DNA of 64,000 nucleotides from Gemmatimonadota bacterium. Its GTDB lineage: Bacteria > JAAXHH01. Under the pieces are notes generated by a model, which worked only from the letters and a program-made list of their open reading frames with translations, searched no databases and was not told where the DNA came from. The DNA lies in assembly GCA_009841265.1 (NCBI GenBank), contig VXMB01000014.1:699333-763332 (forward strand). Reading direction: 5' to 3'. The stretch's first letter is position 1; each line of letters starts with the position of its first letter. Shown in pieces: positions 1 through 9,989 of the stretch. The position numbers and the translations under genes were made by a program.

Positions 1-591
1 GAATTCGGGTACGTCACGCAGCATCCCCGGCTGGCCACGGGCAGCAGCATCATGCCGCAGAAGAAGAACCCGGACGCCGCCGAATTGCTGCGGGGCAAGA
101 CCGGACGCGTCGTGGGCAGCCTGGTCTCCCTCGTTACCATGCTCAAGGGCCTGCCCCACACGTACAACAAGGACATGCAGGATGAAAAGGAACCCCTTTT
201 CGATGCGATCGACACGGTGACCGTCGCGCTGACGGTCTTCACGGCGATCTGGGAGACGCTGGAGGTAAGATGCGATCGGGTTGAAGAAAACATGGACGAC
301 GCCATGCTGGCCACGGACCTGGCGGACTACCTGACCCGGTGCGGCGTGCCGTTCAGGGAAGGACACGGCATCGTGGCCGCCCTCGTGGACGAGGCCATGA
401 ACCGTGGCTGCAGCCTGCGGGACCTGCCGATCGAGCTGTATCAGCATTATTCGGAACATTTCGACGAAGCCGTGATCGCCGGGCTCAGGTTCGACGACAG
501 CGCCGACAAGCGCGCCTTGCCCGGCGGCACCGGTAAGGACTCCGTGCTGCGCCAGCTTGAACAGGCCCGCGAGATCATCGCGCGAGGTTAA
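1..591 (+). CDS. argH: Argininosuccinate lyase, C-terminal part
   Basis: Cytoplasmic enzyme that splits argininosuccinate into arginine and fumarate, the last step of arginine synthesis. The frame is open from base 1, so the N-terminal part lies outside the window. The signature GSSIMPQKKNPD of the fumarase/aspartase superfamily is encoded at bases 40-75, and the following KDMQDEKEPLFD stretch fits ArgH better than fumarase or adenylosuccinate lyase. The C-terminal helical region (about 160 residues) is complete and ends with TAA. An ArgA-like acetyltransferase follows on the same strand, which supports an arginine context. The identification is firm; only the missing part is unknown. Confidence 0.95.
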   Translation, partial: EFGYVTQHPRLATGSSIMPQKKNPDAAELLRGKTGRVVGSLVSLVTMLKGLPHTYNKDMQDEKEPLFDAIDTVTVALTVFTAIWETLEVRCDRVEENMDDAMLATDLADYLTRCGVPFREGHGIVAALVDEAMNRGCSLRDLPIELYQHYSEHFDEAVIAGLRFDDSADKRALPGGTGKDSVLRQLEQAREIIARG

Positions 592-647
592 GCAGCTGGA
601 AAAGGTCCTAGAGATCCTGGCGCAGGATGCAATGGAGCAGAACGGCC

Positions 648-1235
648 ATGAACAAAGCTGACACGTCTTTGACGCCAGCCTCGAACGGAAGCGACATCGT
701 CATCCGTCCGGCCGTGATCGGGGACGTCCCCGAGATCATGGAGATTCTCCAACCCTATATCGAGGAGGACATCCTCCTTCCGGTATCGGTCTACCGCTTG
801 TTCGAGCACATCAGGTACTTCGTCGTGGGCGAGCGGGACGGCCAGGTGATAGGCTGCGGTTCCCTCGTGATCGTGTGGCACGACCTGGCCGAGGTGCGGT
901 CCCTGGCCGTCCGGAGAGGATGCCGGGGCGGCGGCGTCGGCGGGCGCATCGTCGATGAACTGATCGCGGAGGCCGAGGAACTGGGCGTCGCCCGGGTCTT
1001 CGCCCTGACCTACGAGACCAGCTTCTTCGGCCGTCACGGGTTCGAGGTGGTCGACCGCGATACCCTCCCGCACAAGGTATGGAAGGACTGTACCACCTGC
1101 GCCCGATTCACCCACTGCGACGAGATCGCGGTAGCCCGGACGCTGATCCCCGAAGACCAGCGGAAACCGGAACCCGCCCTGCCGGATATGCAGCAGGACC
1201 CCACGCTGATCATGCCTTCTCCCGCTCCTCAGTAA
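648..1235 (+). CDS. GNAT N-acetyltransferase, short ArgA-like
   Basis: A 195-residue acetyl-CoA-dependent N-acetyltransferase. The fold is recognisable from IVIRPAVIGDVPEIMEIL near the start, the acetyl-CoA loop around RSLAVRRGCRGGGVGGRIVD, and the late FFGRHGFEVV strand. The C-terminal KVWKDCTTCARFTHCDEIA is typical of short single-domain N-acetylglutamate synthases, the first step of arginine synthesis. It lies just after argH, which fits. An upstream ATG at 627 is in frame, but the ATG at 648 has GGAG ten bases before it, so I use the latter. The acetyl acceptor is inferred, not proven. Confidence 0.78.
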   Translation: MNKADTSLTPASNGSDIVIRPAVIGDVPEIMEILQPYIEEDILLPVSVYRLFEHIRYFVVGERDGQVIGCGSLVIVWHDLAEVRSLAVRRGCRGGGVGGRIVDELIAEAEELGVARVFALTYETSFFGRHGFEVVDRDTLPHKVWKDCTTCARFTHCDEIAVARTLIPEDQRKPEPALPDMQQDPTLIMPSPAPQ

Positions 1236-1312
1236 CCAATCTCCCGCTCCCCGGCGACTCGCCTTTGACTGGCTGAAAAAGCGTGCCTGGACGATCTCCT
1301 CTATCGAACCAC

Positions 1313-2482
1313 ATGACGGAAGCAGCGAACCAGCTCGGATGGTGGCTGCGGCTTCCCCCGACCAACCTGATAGATCGCGGCGATCACGTACGTTTCCGCT
1401 ACGCCCTCTACCTGATCATCCACCAGGCCGCCACAGTGCTCTACGGGATGAACGGCCTGCCGGAGACCATGTATTATCCGTCGCGGCTCGAAGGTGCGCG
1501 AAACCGGCTGAACGGGTTGTCACGGGCGCCGGAAAACGCCGGCGATGCCCTGTGGACGCTGGCGACCGAACGGGTACCTGAAAAGGCGTGGGCAGCCGCG
1601 TCCCGGCTGATGCGGGATACCCTGGTGTTGCTGCACGAATCCGGTGGCGATCATGGCACGTTGGACCAGGATATCGAGGAAGGGTCCTTCAAGCCGGATC
1701 AATCCCGGGATCCTGGTGAGCTGTACGCCCTGGCCGCCGAAATCGTGGAGAGGATCCGGCTGCTCGAGGGAACGAGCGCCGTAGCGCTGGGTGGATCCCT
1801 GGGAAGAGGTTACGCCGACCGCCAGTCGGACATCGACCTGCTCGTGTTCGGGCCGGGCATTCCCCGGGAGGCCGATCGCCGCCGGTTGATCTCGGCGTGG
1901 CCGGACATGCGGCACGGTCCCCTGATTGAGCCGGCATGTGACAGCGTGGTGCTTGACGGGGCGATGGTCCACATCCGTTACTGGACCCGGCAGACCGTGG
2001 AAGATATGCTGAAGGTGTTTCCCAGGCCGCCCGAGCAGCGGATTCTCGCCGAAGAGTTGCAGTGCTGCCATGCGCTGGTCGATCCGGATGGTCGGCTGAG
2101 GGTGTGGCAGAATGTATTGGAAAAGTTACCCGCTGAATTGGTTAAAGCGGTGATCGGTGAAGCACAGGATCGGCTGCCCCTGTTTCGGAACCAGTGGCGA
2201 ACGGCACAGGGCGCTGACGACCGGGTCCACCTTTACTGTCTGGCCAACCAGGCCGTGAACGATTTGCTGATCGCGCTGTACATAAGGAATGGACGGTTTC
2301 TGAGTACGCCGCGATGGGTCCACAAAGAGATCGGAGTGTTTGATACCTTGCCAGTGGACCTGGGGGCGAATCTCTCTCGGCTCGTAGATGGGATCATCGA
2401 CAGGGAAGATATGGTGGCCAGATGGACGGTACTGGAGGGTCTGTGGGACTGGCCTGAATACCTGCACACCACAGTGGAGTGA
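1313..2482 (+). CDS. Nucleotidyltransferase-domain protein
   Basis: A roughly 390-residue cytoplasmic protein with a polymerase-beta-type nucleotidyltransferase core in its middle: the motif GGSLGRGYADRQSDIDLLVFG carries the GS and DxD residues expected to bind Mg-NTP. The N-terminal 150 residues are helical and unrecognised. The C-terminal part (YCLANQAVNDLLIALYIRNG onward) recalls the helical domain that follows this core in DUF4037-type proteins. The substrate is unknown. A GTG at 1283 is an alternative start in frame; neither start has a convincing ribosome binding site. An XRE regulator follows, but the gap and base composition do not suggest a firm operon. Confidence 0.7.
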   Translation: MTEAANQLGWWLRLPPTNLIDRGDHVRFRYALYLIIHQAATVLYGMNGLPETMYYPSRLEGARNRLNGLSRAPENAGDALWTLATERVPEKAWAAASRLMRDTLVLLHESGGDHGTLDQDIEEGSFKPDQSRDPGELYALAAEIVERIRLLEGTSAVALGGSLGRGYADRQSDIDLLVFGPGIPREADRRRLISAWPDMRHGPLIEPACDSVVLDGAMVHIRYWTRQTVEDMLKVFPRPPEQRILAEELQCCHALVDPDGRLRVWQNVLEKLPAELVKAVIGEAQDRLPLFRNQWRTAQGADDRVHLYCLANQAVNDLLIALYIRNGRFLSTPRWVHKEIGVFDTLPVDLGANLSRLVDGIIDREDMVARWTVLEGLWDWPEYLHTTVE

Positions 2483-2598
2483 TGTTTCATCCATGTTTTC
2501 CTGCGAGTTAAACCTGCAGACTGCGACTATTTACAATGACTGTTCTAACTCACAGGAAACATAAAAGGGATAATCGCGCTGGATTTGGGAGATCTCAA

Positions 2599-2997
2599 TT
2601 GATTAAGAACGAGAGACAATATCTAATCACCAAAGCACAGTTCTCGCGATTCGTACGTACCTTGGAAGGCCTGAGCGAAGAGGTGGGGGTACATCCGCTG
2701 ATCCTGAAGGCGCAGAATGATGCGGTGCGTAGCCAGCTTTGCGATTTGGAAGCAGACTTACGCGAATATGAATCATTGAAGGCAGGCGAATTCAAGTTGG
2801 ATCAGCTTAAAACCGTCAAAGAGATACCGACCATGCTGATCAAAGCGAGAATCGCCCAGGGTTTGAGTCAGAAAAACTTGGCAGAGCGTCTCGGATTGAG
2901 AGAGCAGCAAATACAGCGGTACGAGGCGACTGACTATGCTTCCGCACGTCTGTCTCGAATAAGGGAAGTTGCTGGAGCGCTGGGTGTAGGTGACTAA
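2599..2997 (+). CDS. XRE-family helix-turn-helix regulator
   Basis: A 132-residue DNA-binding protein. The N-terminal half is charged and helical (IKNERQYLITKAQFSRFV), followed by EADLREYESLKAG. The C-terminal half is a classical XRE/Cro HTH with IAQGLSQKNLAERLGLREQQIQRYE. This layout is common among antitoxin-like regulators, but no toxin gene is adjacent. I choose a TTG start because GGGAG lies seven bases before it; the frame remains open upstream to an ATG at 2536 with no comparable site. The gene is visibly richer in A+T than its neighbours, a possible sign of recent transfer. Role: local transcriptional regulator, target unknown. Confidence 0.75.
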   Translation: MIKNERQYLITKAQFSRFVRTLEGLSEEVGVHPLILKAQNDAVRSQLCDLEADLREYESLKAGEFKLDQLKTVKEIPTMLIKARIAQGLSQKNLAERLGLREQQIQRYEATDYASARLSRIREVAGALGVGD

Positions 2998-3045
2998 AAC
3001 TACAGATCAACATGTAACATTCCCGCAGTCGGCCACCTGCGCCCG

Positions 3046-3504
3046 CTAGATCCTCAGTTCCAGTCCGTCCTCGGTCTGCCTCAAGCCTTCTGATACCAGA
3101 TCGTCCGAAATGCGCACAACTACGCCGGAACCCGAATCGCCGATCGGCTCGAAGGATACGCCGAGGTTTCTGTCCCTGCCCCCGGCCTGCGCGACGTCGA
3201 CCACGAGCCTGTTGCGATCGGATGAAAACGTATCGAGCAGGCCTTCCGGAACGTCGACGTCATCCACGACGACGGTCAAACCCTCCGCATCCCACGATTC
3301 AATTACCCCGTCGAACCGGTTCAACGTCCATACGACCGGTTCATTCTCCTTCGTATTGAGTGAAACGATCCGTTCGTCCTCCATCACGACGCCGAGTCGC
3401 TCGCCGGCAACAAGCAGATGGGTGAGATCTTCCCTCGGTCCGCCGCATCCCATAGCGATCAGCAGGGCAGCCAGAACGAAGTATCGCATGTTTATGTGGT
3501 ACAT
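3046..3504 (-). CDS. Putative lipoprotein, unknown function
   Basis: A 152-residue protein with a signal peptide and lipobox (YFVLAALLIAMGC), so it should be lipid-anchored in the envelope. The mature part is acidic and beta-rich (GERLGVVMEDERIVSLNTKENEPVVWTL); I recognise no family. The frame extends to 3564, but GGGAG six bases before the ATG at 3504 decides the start; a second ATG (MRYF) lies five codons later. It is downstream of the Gfo/Idh/MocA gene on the same strand with about 80 bases between, so it may be the last gene of that catabolic cluster. Confidence 0.7.
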   Translation of the reverse strand: MYHINMRYFVLAALLIAMGCGGPREDLTHLLVAGERLGVVMEDERIVSLNTKENEPVVWTLNRFDGVIESWDAEGLTVVVDDVDVPEGLLDTFSSDRNRLVVDVAQAGGRDRNLGVSFEPIGDSGSGVVVRISDDLVSEGLRQTEDGLELRI

Positions 3505-3582
3505 GGTCGTCTCCCGGATGCAGCGCGCCGGTTGTGCTTCGCCGCCTGAATTCGCGTACATCACGCGTGGATCCCGCCTCGA

Positions 3583-4593
3583 TCACGCCTCCTCAATAAA
3601 CCGTTCCACATCCACGAGGACCCCGTCCCGGCGTGCCGAATCCCATCCGGCCAGGATAGGTGCGAGCGATCTGAGCCCGTCGTGGTAATCGCTCTGAAGC
3701 AGATTCGGATCGTTCGACCGGACCGCCTCGACGAAGGCCTGGTCCTGGGCAAGCCACGGGTCGAAGGGATCGGCCTCGTAGACGACCTCGTCATTCACCT
3801 CGATCCGTTCATATCCGAAGACCCCCAGCCTCCCGCCGTCGAAGTAGATCTTGAAATAGGGCTCCTCGCCCGGTCCGGTCGGATCTGATTCGATGAAGGT
3901 CAGCGTCGCCGTGGCGCCTTCCGACAACTGGTAATGAAAGGACGAAGAGAGCGGCGTATGGTATTCCTCCGGATGGTACAGGAAGGCCTGGGCCTTGAGG
4001 ACGTCCTGGCCGGTCATGAACCGGGTGTAGTCCGTGGCATGCACGCCCCAGTCGAAGAAACGGACGCCGCCTTTCTCCACCTGGTGCGACCATGCGGTGG
4101 GGGGAACGGCGGCCGGTTTCGGGTTATGCGCGATCTGCTGGAAGCGGACGTGCACTACGCGCTTGTCCTGGAGCAGCCGCCGGGCTTCCTGGAAGATGGG
4201 GCGGTACCGTTCCCGGAAGCCTACCGTACTGATGACGCCGCCCTTCCGCACCGCCGCGTCGATCCGCTTCGCCAGGGCCATGTCCAGGGCCTGGGGCTTC
4301 TCGCTGAAGAGCTGGATACCTCTTTCGGCCGCGGCGATTTCCACATCGGTGCGGGCGAAGGCCGGCACGATGGACCAGAGGGCATTGAGGTCTTCGGCCT
4401 CCAGCATCGCGTGGGCGTCCGTGTAGGTACGGGCAACCCCGAACTGCGCAGCCGTTTCACGCAGCGCGTCTTCGTTGATATCGCACAGCGCCGCAATCTC
4501 GACGCCGTCGATCCGGCTCAGGTTGGGCAGGTGGGTGGCCTGCGCGAACCGGCCGGTTCCGTAGACGGCCACGCGTACGGGTCTGTCGGTCAT
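3583..4593 (-). CDS. Gfo/Idh/MocA-family oxidoreductase
   Basis: A 336-residue NAD(P)-dependent sugar or cyclitol dehydrogenase. The N-terminal Rossmann motif is VRVAVYGTGRFAQATHLPNL, followed by the family SEKPQALDM motif with the lysine that positions substrate; the C-terminal alpha/beta domain includes FFDWGVHATDY with a likely substrate histidine. The open frame extends far upstream (to 4914) through sequence that belongs to the Ldh2 gene in another frame; AGGAG seven bases before the ATG at 4593 fixes the true start. It sits 41 bases after the Ldh2-type gene, suggesting a two-gene catabolic operon. The exact substrate cannot be read from sequence. Confidence 0.88.
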   Translation of the reverse strand: MTDRPVRVAVYGTGRFAQATHLPNLSRIDGVEIAALCDINEDALRETAAQFGVARTYTDAHAMLEAEDLNALWSIVPAFARTDVEIAAAERGIQLFSEKPQALDMALAKRIDAAVRKGGVISTVGFRERYRPIFQEARRLLQDKRVVHVRFQQIAHNPKPAAVPPTAWSHQVEKGGVRFFDWGVHATDYTRFMTGQDVLKAQAFLYHPEEYHTPLSSSFHYQLSEGATATLTFIESDPTGPGEEPYFKIYFDGGRLGVFGYERIEVNDEVVYEADPFDPWLAQDQAFVEAVRSNDPNLLQSDYHDGLRSLAPILAGWDSARRDGVLVDVERFIEEA

Positions 4594-4634
4594 AGAGTGC
4601 TCCTGTTCCTGCGGTGCGACGCACGGATTGGGCG

Positions 4635-5675
4635 CTACACAGTCGGCATTTCCACGCCAAGGCCAGCCGCGGTTTCCGTGATCGTGTTCCAGGTCTTGTC
4701 CGGGATGTAGATGCCCTCGGCAAGCCGTTGTCGCCGGACGTCCTCCTCGATTTCGCCCGGTGCGTAGACCCTGTCGAATCCCGGCAGGGGTTTCGCCGAA
4801 CCCACGTAGGCGACGTGGGCTTCGATTTCCGCCTTGTAGTCGGCCGGGTCCATGAAGGCTCCGATGTCCAATGCGGCGATCAGGATCCCGCCGCCGCCCT
4901 TGCCGCCCGTACATCCGGCGTTCGACAGGGGGCCGATGATCATCTCGATCATCATGGCCAGGCCGTGCCCCTTGTGGCCGAACTGCAGACCGCCCAGGGG
5001 CAGAACGGCCACCTGGTCCGGCTCGGCGTGGTACCGGCTGCCGTCGTTCACGTAGCGGCCCTGCTGGTCGATCAGCCAGCCGTCCGGCATGGGCTCGCCG
5101 CGCTCGATCTTCTGCTCCACCTTGCCGCCCGCGACCACGCTGAGCGTCATGTCCAGCATGAGGGGCGGACCCTTCTCCCGGGGCACGGCGAAGGCGATGG
5201 GCTCAGGCCGCAGGCGCCGGTCGGCGCTACCGTAGGGCGCCACGAATTCTCCGCCGCCGTTGAGGCCCACCATGCCGATCATGCCCTGTTCAGCAATTCG
5301 CGGGGGGAAGTCGCCCAACCGGCCGATGTGGGAGACGTTCCGCAGGGCGATCATGCCGATCGTGGCGCTGCGCGCCTTTTCCACCGCCAGGGACAGGGCC
5401 TTCGTCACCGCCACGATGCCGTTGGCGCCGTTCCCGTCGATCTGCGCGAATCCGAGCCGGTCCGCCACCACGATATGATCTTCCCATGGCCTGTAATCTT
5501 CCTGGAGGGACGGGACGTATCGGGGCATGAACCACACGCCGTGGGAATCGTGCCCGAGCAGGTTGCTGGTCGTCAGGTGATCGGCGAGGATGTGGGCGTC
5601 TTCCGCCGGGATGCCGGTCGCCTCGAAGATCGCGCGGCTGAGGCTGTTGAGCTTGTCGAAGGGCACTACGGGCAT
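4635..5675 (-). CDS. Ldh2/malate-lactate dehydrogenase family oxidoreductase
   Basis: A 346-residue NAD(P)-dependent hydroxyacid dehydrogenase of the type II malate/L-lactate (Ldh2, YiaK/ComC-like) family, unrelated to Rossmann dehydrogenases. Family features are the N-terminal HILADHLTTSNLLGHDSHGV segment with the conserved histidine, the RNVSHIGRLGDFP nucleotide-site segment, and the GLQFGHKGHGLAMMIE region. AGGAG eight bases upstream supports the ATG. It is followed by the Gfo/Idh/MocA gene on the same strand, which points to oxidation of a sugar-derived hydroxyacid. Members act on malate, lactate, ureidoglycolate or 2,3-diketogulonate; which one applies here is unknown. Confidence 0.87.
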   Translation of the reverse strand: MPVVPFDKLNSLSRAIFEATGIPAEDAHILADHLTTSNLLGHDSHGVWFMPRYVPSLQEDYRPWEDHIVVADRLGFAQIDGNGANGIVAVTKALSLAVEKARSATIGMIALRNVSHIGRLGDFPPRIAEQGMIGMVGLNGGGEFVAPYGSADRRLRPEPIAFAVPREKGPPLMLDMTLSVVAGGKVEQKIERGEPMPDGWLIDQQGRYVNDGSRYHAEPDQVAVLPLGGLQFGHKGHGLAMMIEMIIGPLSNAGCTGGKGGGGILIAALDIGAFMDPADYKAEIEAHVAYVGSAKPLPGFDRVYAPGEIEEDVRRQRLAEGIYIPDKTWNTITETAAGLGVEMPTV

Positions 5676-5882
5676 GGATCGACTCCTGTGATTTCCGTAA
5701 GCGTGGCGAGGTGGGAAGTGGATACAATCCTATGTATTCGGTCTTGGAATGAAAATAGTCTTCTACTGATGCATTGGAAAGAAAACGAATCCATATACGA
5801 GAACTCATGCTTAAATAACCACTGAATATATAAATGCCACTCCCAATAGAATTCATTCCGATTAAGGAAAAGGAGCAGTCAA

Positions 5883-6041
5883 ATGTCAAAAACTCCCCAA
5901 CCTCCAGAAAAAGGGTACGGACCAACTCGCAGGAACATAAACCCACGGGGATTCAGACCGAAACCTAATCCGAACAGACCTGCGAATCCGAAACCTCCCA
6001 ATGTGGGTAGCGCCCTGAAACCGCCCCCCAGATCCAGGTAG
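5883..6041 (+). CDS. Small proline-rich basic protein (52 aa)
   Basis: A short ORF below usual length cut-offs. AAGGAG lies seven bases before the ATG, the frame runs 52 codons to TAG, and a terminator follows 38 bases later, so it looks like a complete transcription unit. By my count the peptide has 15 prolines, 7 arginines, 5 lysines and one glutamate, and no cysteine or hydrophobic segment. The core reads GFRPKPNPNRPANPKPPN and the end PPPRSR. I know no family for it. The surrounding DNA is richer in A+T than the neighbours. A glycine-rich 88-codon ORF on the opposite strand overlaps it but lacks a ribosome binding site. Function unknown. Confidence 0.55.
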   Translation: MSKTPQPPEKGYGPTRRNINPRGFRPKPNPNRPANPKPPNVGSALKPPPRSR

Positions 6042-6078
6042 TCTCTAAAGCCCCCAATCCAACATTGACTGGAACTCA

Positions 6079-6106
6079 AACCCCACTTCCCGGAGCGGGG
6101 TTTTTT
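6079..6106 (+). terminator. Intrinsic terminator after small ORF
   Basis: AACCCC (6079-6084) pairs with GGGGTT (6097-6102), extended inward by CT/AG after one mismatch, followed by a run of six T. It lies directly after the 52-codon ORF and before the groESL promoter region. Confidence 0.8.
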
Positions 6107-6370
6107 GGTAGATGGGAATGGTCCAGGAATGTCATACTGAGCCAATCAGAAATGCGAATGCCCTTGACACGCCAGTAAGGCATGGCTAAATTGGCCTGTT
6201 ATGTTATTTTGGCAATGCCATTATGGCGCGATGAGGTGCATATGACAGATTGACAGAAAACAGGAGAGCGCGGCCTTACCATCAGTCGATTCGCAACGAT
6301 ATTTATAACACTTTTATTAACAATAATTTAAGCTATATCTGTCAGGTTCTGTGGGCGGCGCACTCCATGG
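6107..6370. other. AT-rich upstream region of groESL, no gene seen
   Basis: No credible ORF. It is AT-rich and contains the dyad TGGCA-A-TGCCA near 6213-6223, the 8-bp inverted repeat TGACAGAT (6243-6250) / ATCTGTCA (6337-6344), and a nearby direct repeat TGACAGA. I see no CIRCE element (TTAGCACTC-N9-GAGTGCTAA). The inverted repeats are positioned where activator sites of a sigma-54 promoter would be expected, but no specific regulator can be named. Confidence 0.5.
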
Positions 6371-6386
6371 TGGCACGGAAATTGCA
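6371..6386 (+). promoter_or_regulatory. Sigma-54 (RpoN) promoter of groESL
   Basis: TGGCACGGAAATTGCA matches the -24/-12 consensus TGGCACG-N4-TTGCA: GG and GC are separated by exactly ten bases. The predicted start site is about 12 bases after GC, leaving a leader of roughly 75 bases before groES. The leader holds a small hairpin (GCTGAT 6423-6428 / ATCAGC 6435-6440) and then AAAGGAG. No competing sigma-70 -35/-10 pair of similar quality is obvious. Confidence 0.75.
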
Positions 6387-6472
6387 CTGAATTAGGCGGA
6401 CGAGATAATTGTTCATTATCGTGCTGATTTTAAGATCAGCGTTCTTATCACCAGTGAAAGGAGCAGGAAGCA

Positions 6473-6760
6473 ATGAACGTACAACCTTTGGGCGACCGAG
6501 TCCTGGTCAAGCGCCTCGAGGAAGAAGAGGTACAGCGCGGCGGCATCATCATTCCCGATACGGCCAAGGAAAAGCCGCAGCAGGGCGAAGTCGTGGCGGC
6601 CGGTCCGGGGCGCGTCGGCGACAACGGCGACCGCGTGTCGCTGGAAGTCAAGGTCGGCGACAAGATCCTCTTTGGCAAGTACTCCGGCACGGAAGTCAAT
6701 CTGGATGATTCCGAATACCTCATGATGCGGGAAGAGGACATCCTGGGTATCGTGTCGTAG
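6473..6760 (+). CDS. groES: Co-chaperonin GroES
   Basis: A 95-residue cytoplasmic co-chaperonin that caps the GroEL ring during ATP-driven protein folding. It has the usual family length, the N-terminal [18 protein letters not shown], the mobile loop [23 protein letters not shown], and the C-terminal [20 protein letters not shown] stands a suitable distance before the ATG. groEL follows after 77 bases, so the two form the standard operon. Transcription probably starts from the sigma-54-type site upstream, which is unusual for a chaperonin operon. Confidence 0.98.
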   Translation: MNVQPLGDRVLVKRLEEEEVQRGGIIIPDTAKEKPQQGEVVAAGPGRVGDNGDRVSLEVKVGDKILFGKYSGTEVNLDDSEYLMMREEDILGIVS

Positions 6761-6807
6761 ATCATCGAGTGTCCGAACCGTAACCTTAAAGGTCCGGTTG
6801 CGGCTGA

Positions 6808-8487
<1,680 letters not shown>

Positions 8488-8527
8488 GCCTCCAGGCCCT
8501 CCTGCCAGGCAGTTCATGTACGTGAAG

Positions 8528-8562
8528 ACCGGCGTCGGCTGTCTTAGCCGGCGCCGGTTTTG
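8528..8562 (+). terminator. Intrinsic terminator after groEL
   Basis: ACCGGCGTCGGCT (8528-8540) pairs with AGCCGGCGCCGGT (8546-8558), 13 base pairs with one G-T wobble, loop GTCTT, followed by TTTTGTT. It separates groESL from the FmdB/MoxR run. Confidence 0.9.
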
Positions 8563-8576
8563 TTAGGAAGAAACAC

Positions 8577-8966
8577 ATGCCTACCTATCAGTACCGTTGC
8601 AACGAATGCAGACACGAGTTTTCCGAATTCCAGTCGATCACGGCGGATCCCCTTTCCACCTGTCCGGAATGCGGCGGCGCCGTGAAGCGCCTCATCAGCG
8701 GCGGGGCGGGCTTCCTGTTCAAGGGCGATGGATTCTATACCACGGACTACCGGAGCGAGAACTACAAGCAGGCCGAGAAGGCCGACCGGGAGTCTTCCTC
8801 GTCCAAGTCGGACGGCGGGTCCGACGGGTCTAAATCCGACGGCGCCAAGTCCGACGGGTCCAAGTCCGACGGCGGGTCCTCCGATGCGTCGGGTTCCGGG
8901 GACACATCGAAAACCGAAGCCTCCTCGAAGACCGATTCCTCTTCCGGCCAGCCTGGCTCCAACTGA
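8577..8966 (+). CDS. FmdB-family zinc ribbon protein with Ser/Lys/Asp tail
   Basis: A 129-residue protein. The first 40 residues form a FmdB/CxxC regulatory-type zinc ribbon, with C8-x2-C11 and C29-x2-C32, and a short strand GGAGFLFKGDGFYTTDY follows. The remaining half is low complexity, built from imperfect KSDG and SSD units, and is probably disordered. The DNA coding for it is itself a short repeat array. FmdB-type ribbons are widespread small proteins whose role is not settled. It begins 90 bases after groEL, beyond the terminator, and nine bases before moxR, so it probably heads the following operon. Confidence 0.85.
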   Translation: MPTYQYRCNECRHEFSEFQSITADPLSTCPECGGAVKRLISGGAGFLFKGDGFYTTDYRSENYKQAEKADRESSSSKSDGGSDGSKSDGAKSDGSKSDGGSSDASGSGDTSKTEASSKTDSSSGQPGSN

Positions 8967-8975
8967 AGGATAAAC

Positions 8976-9985
<1,010 letters not shown>

Positions 9986-9989
<4 letters not shown>

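Noticed and set aside
1313-2997. MNT/HEPN-type toxin-antitoxin from the nucleotidyltransferase and XRE genes
   Set aside because: The nucleotidyltransferase is far longer than MNT antitoxins, no HEPN partner is adjacent, and the two genes differ in composition.
5879-6145. 88-codon glycine-rich ORF on the minus strand over the small Pro-rich gene
   Set aside because: No ribosome binding site, and it reads through the plus-strand terminator; the plus-strand ORF has better signals.
6042-6472. CIRCE/HrcA operator before groES
   Set aside because: Searched for TTAGCACTC-N9-GAGTGCTAA; the dyad GCTGAT-N6-ATCAGC does not match it.
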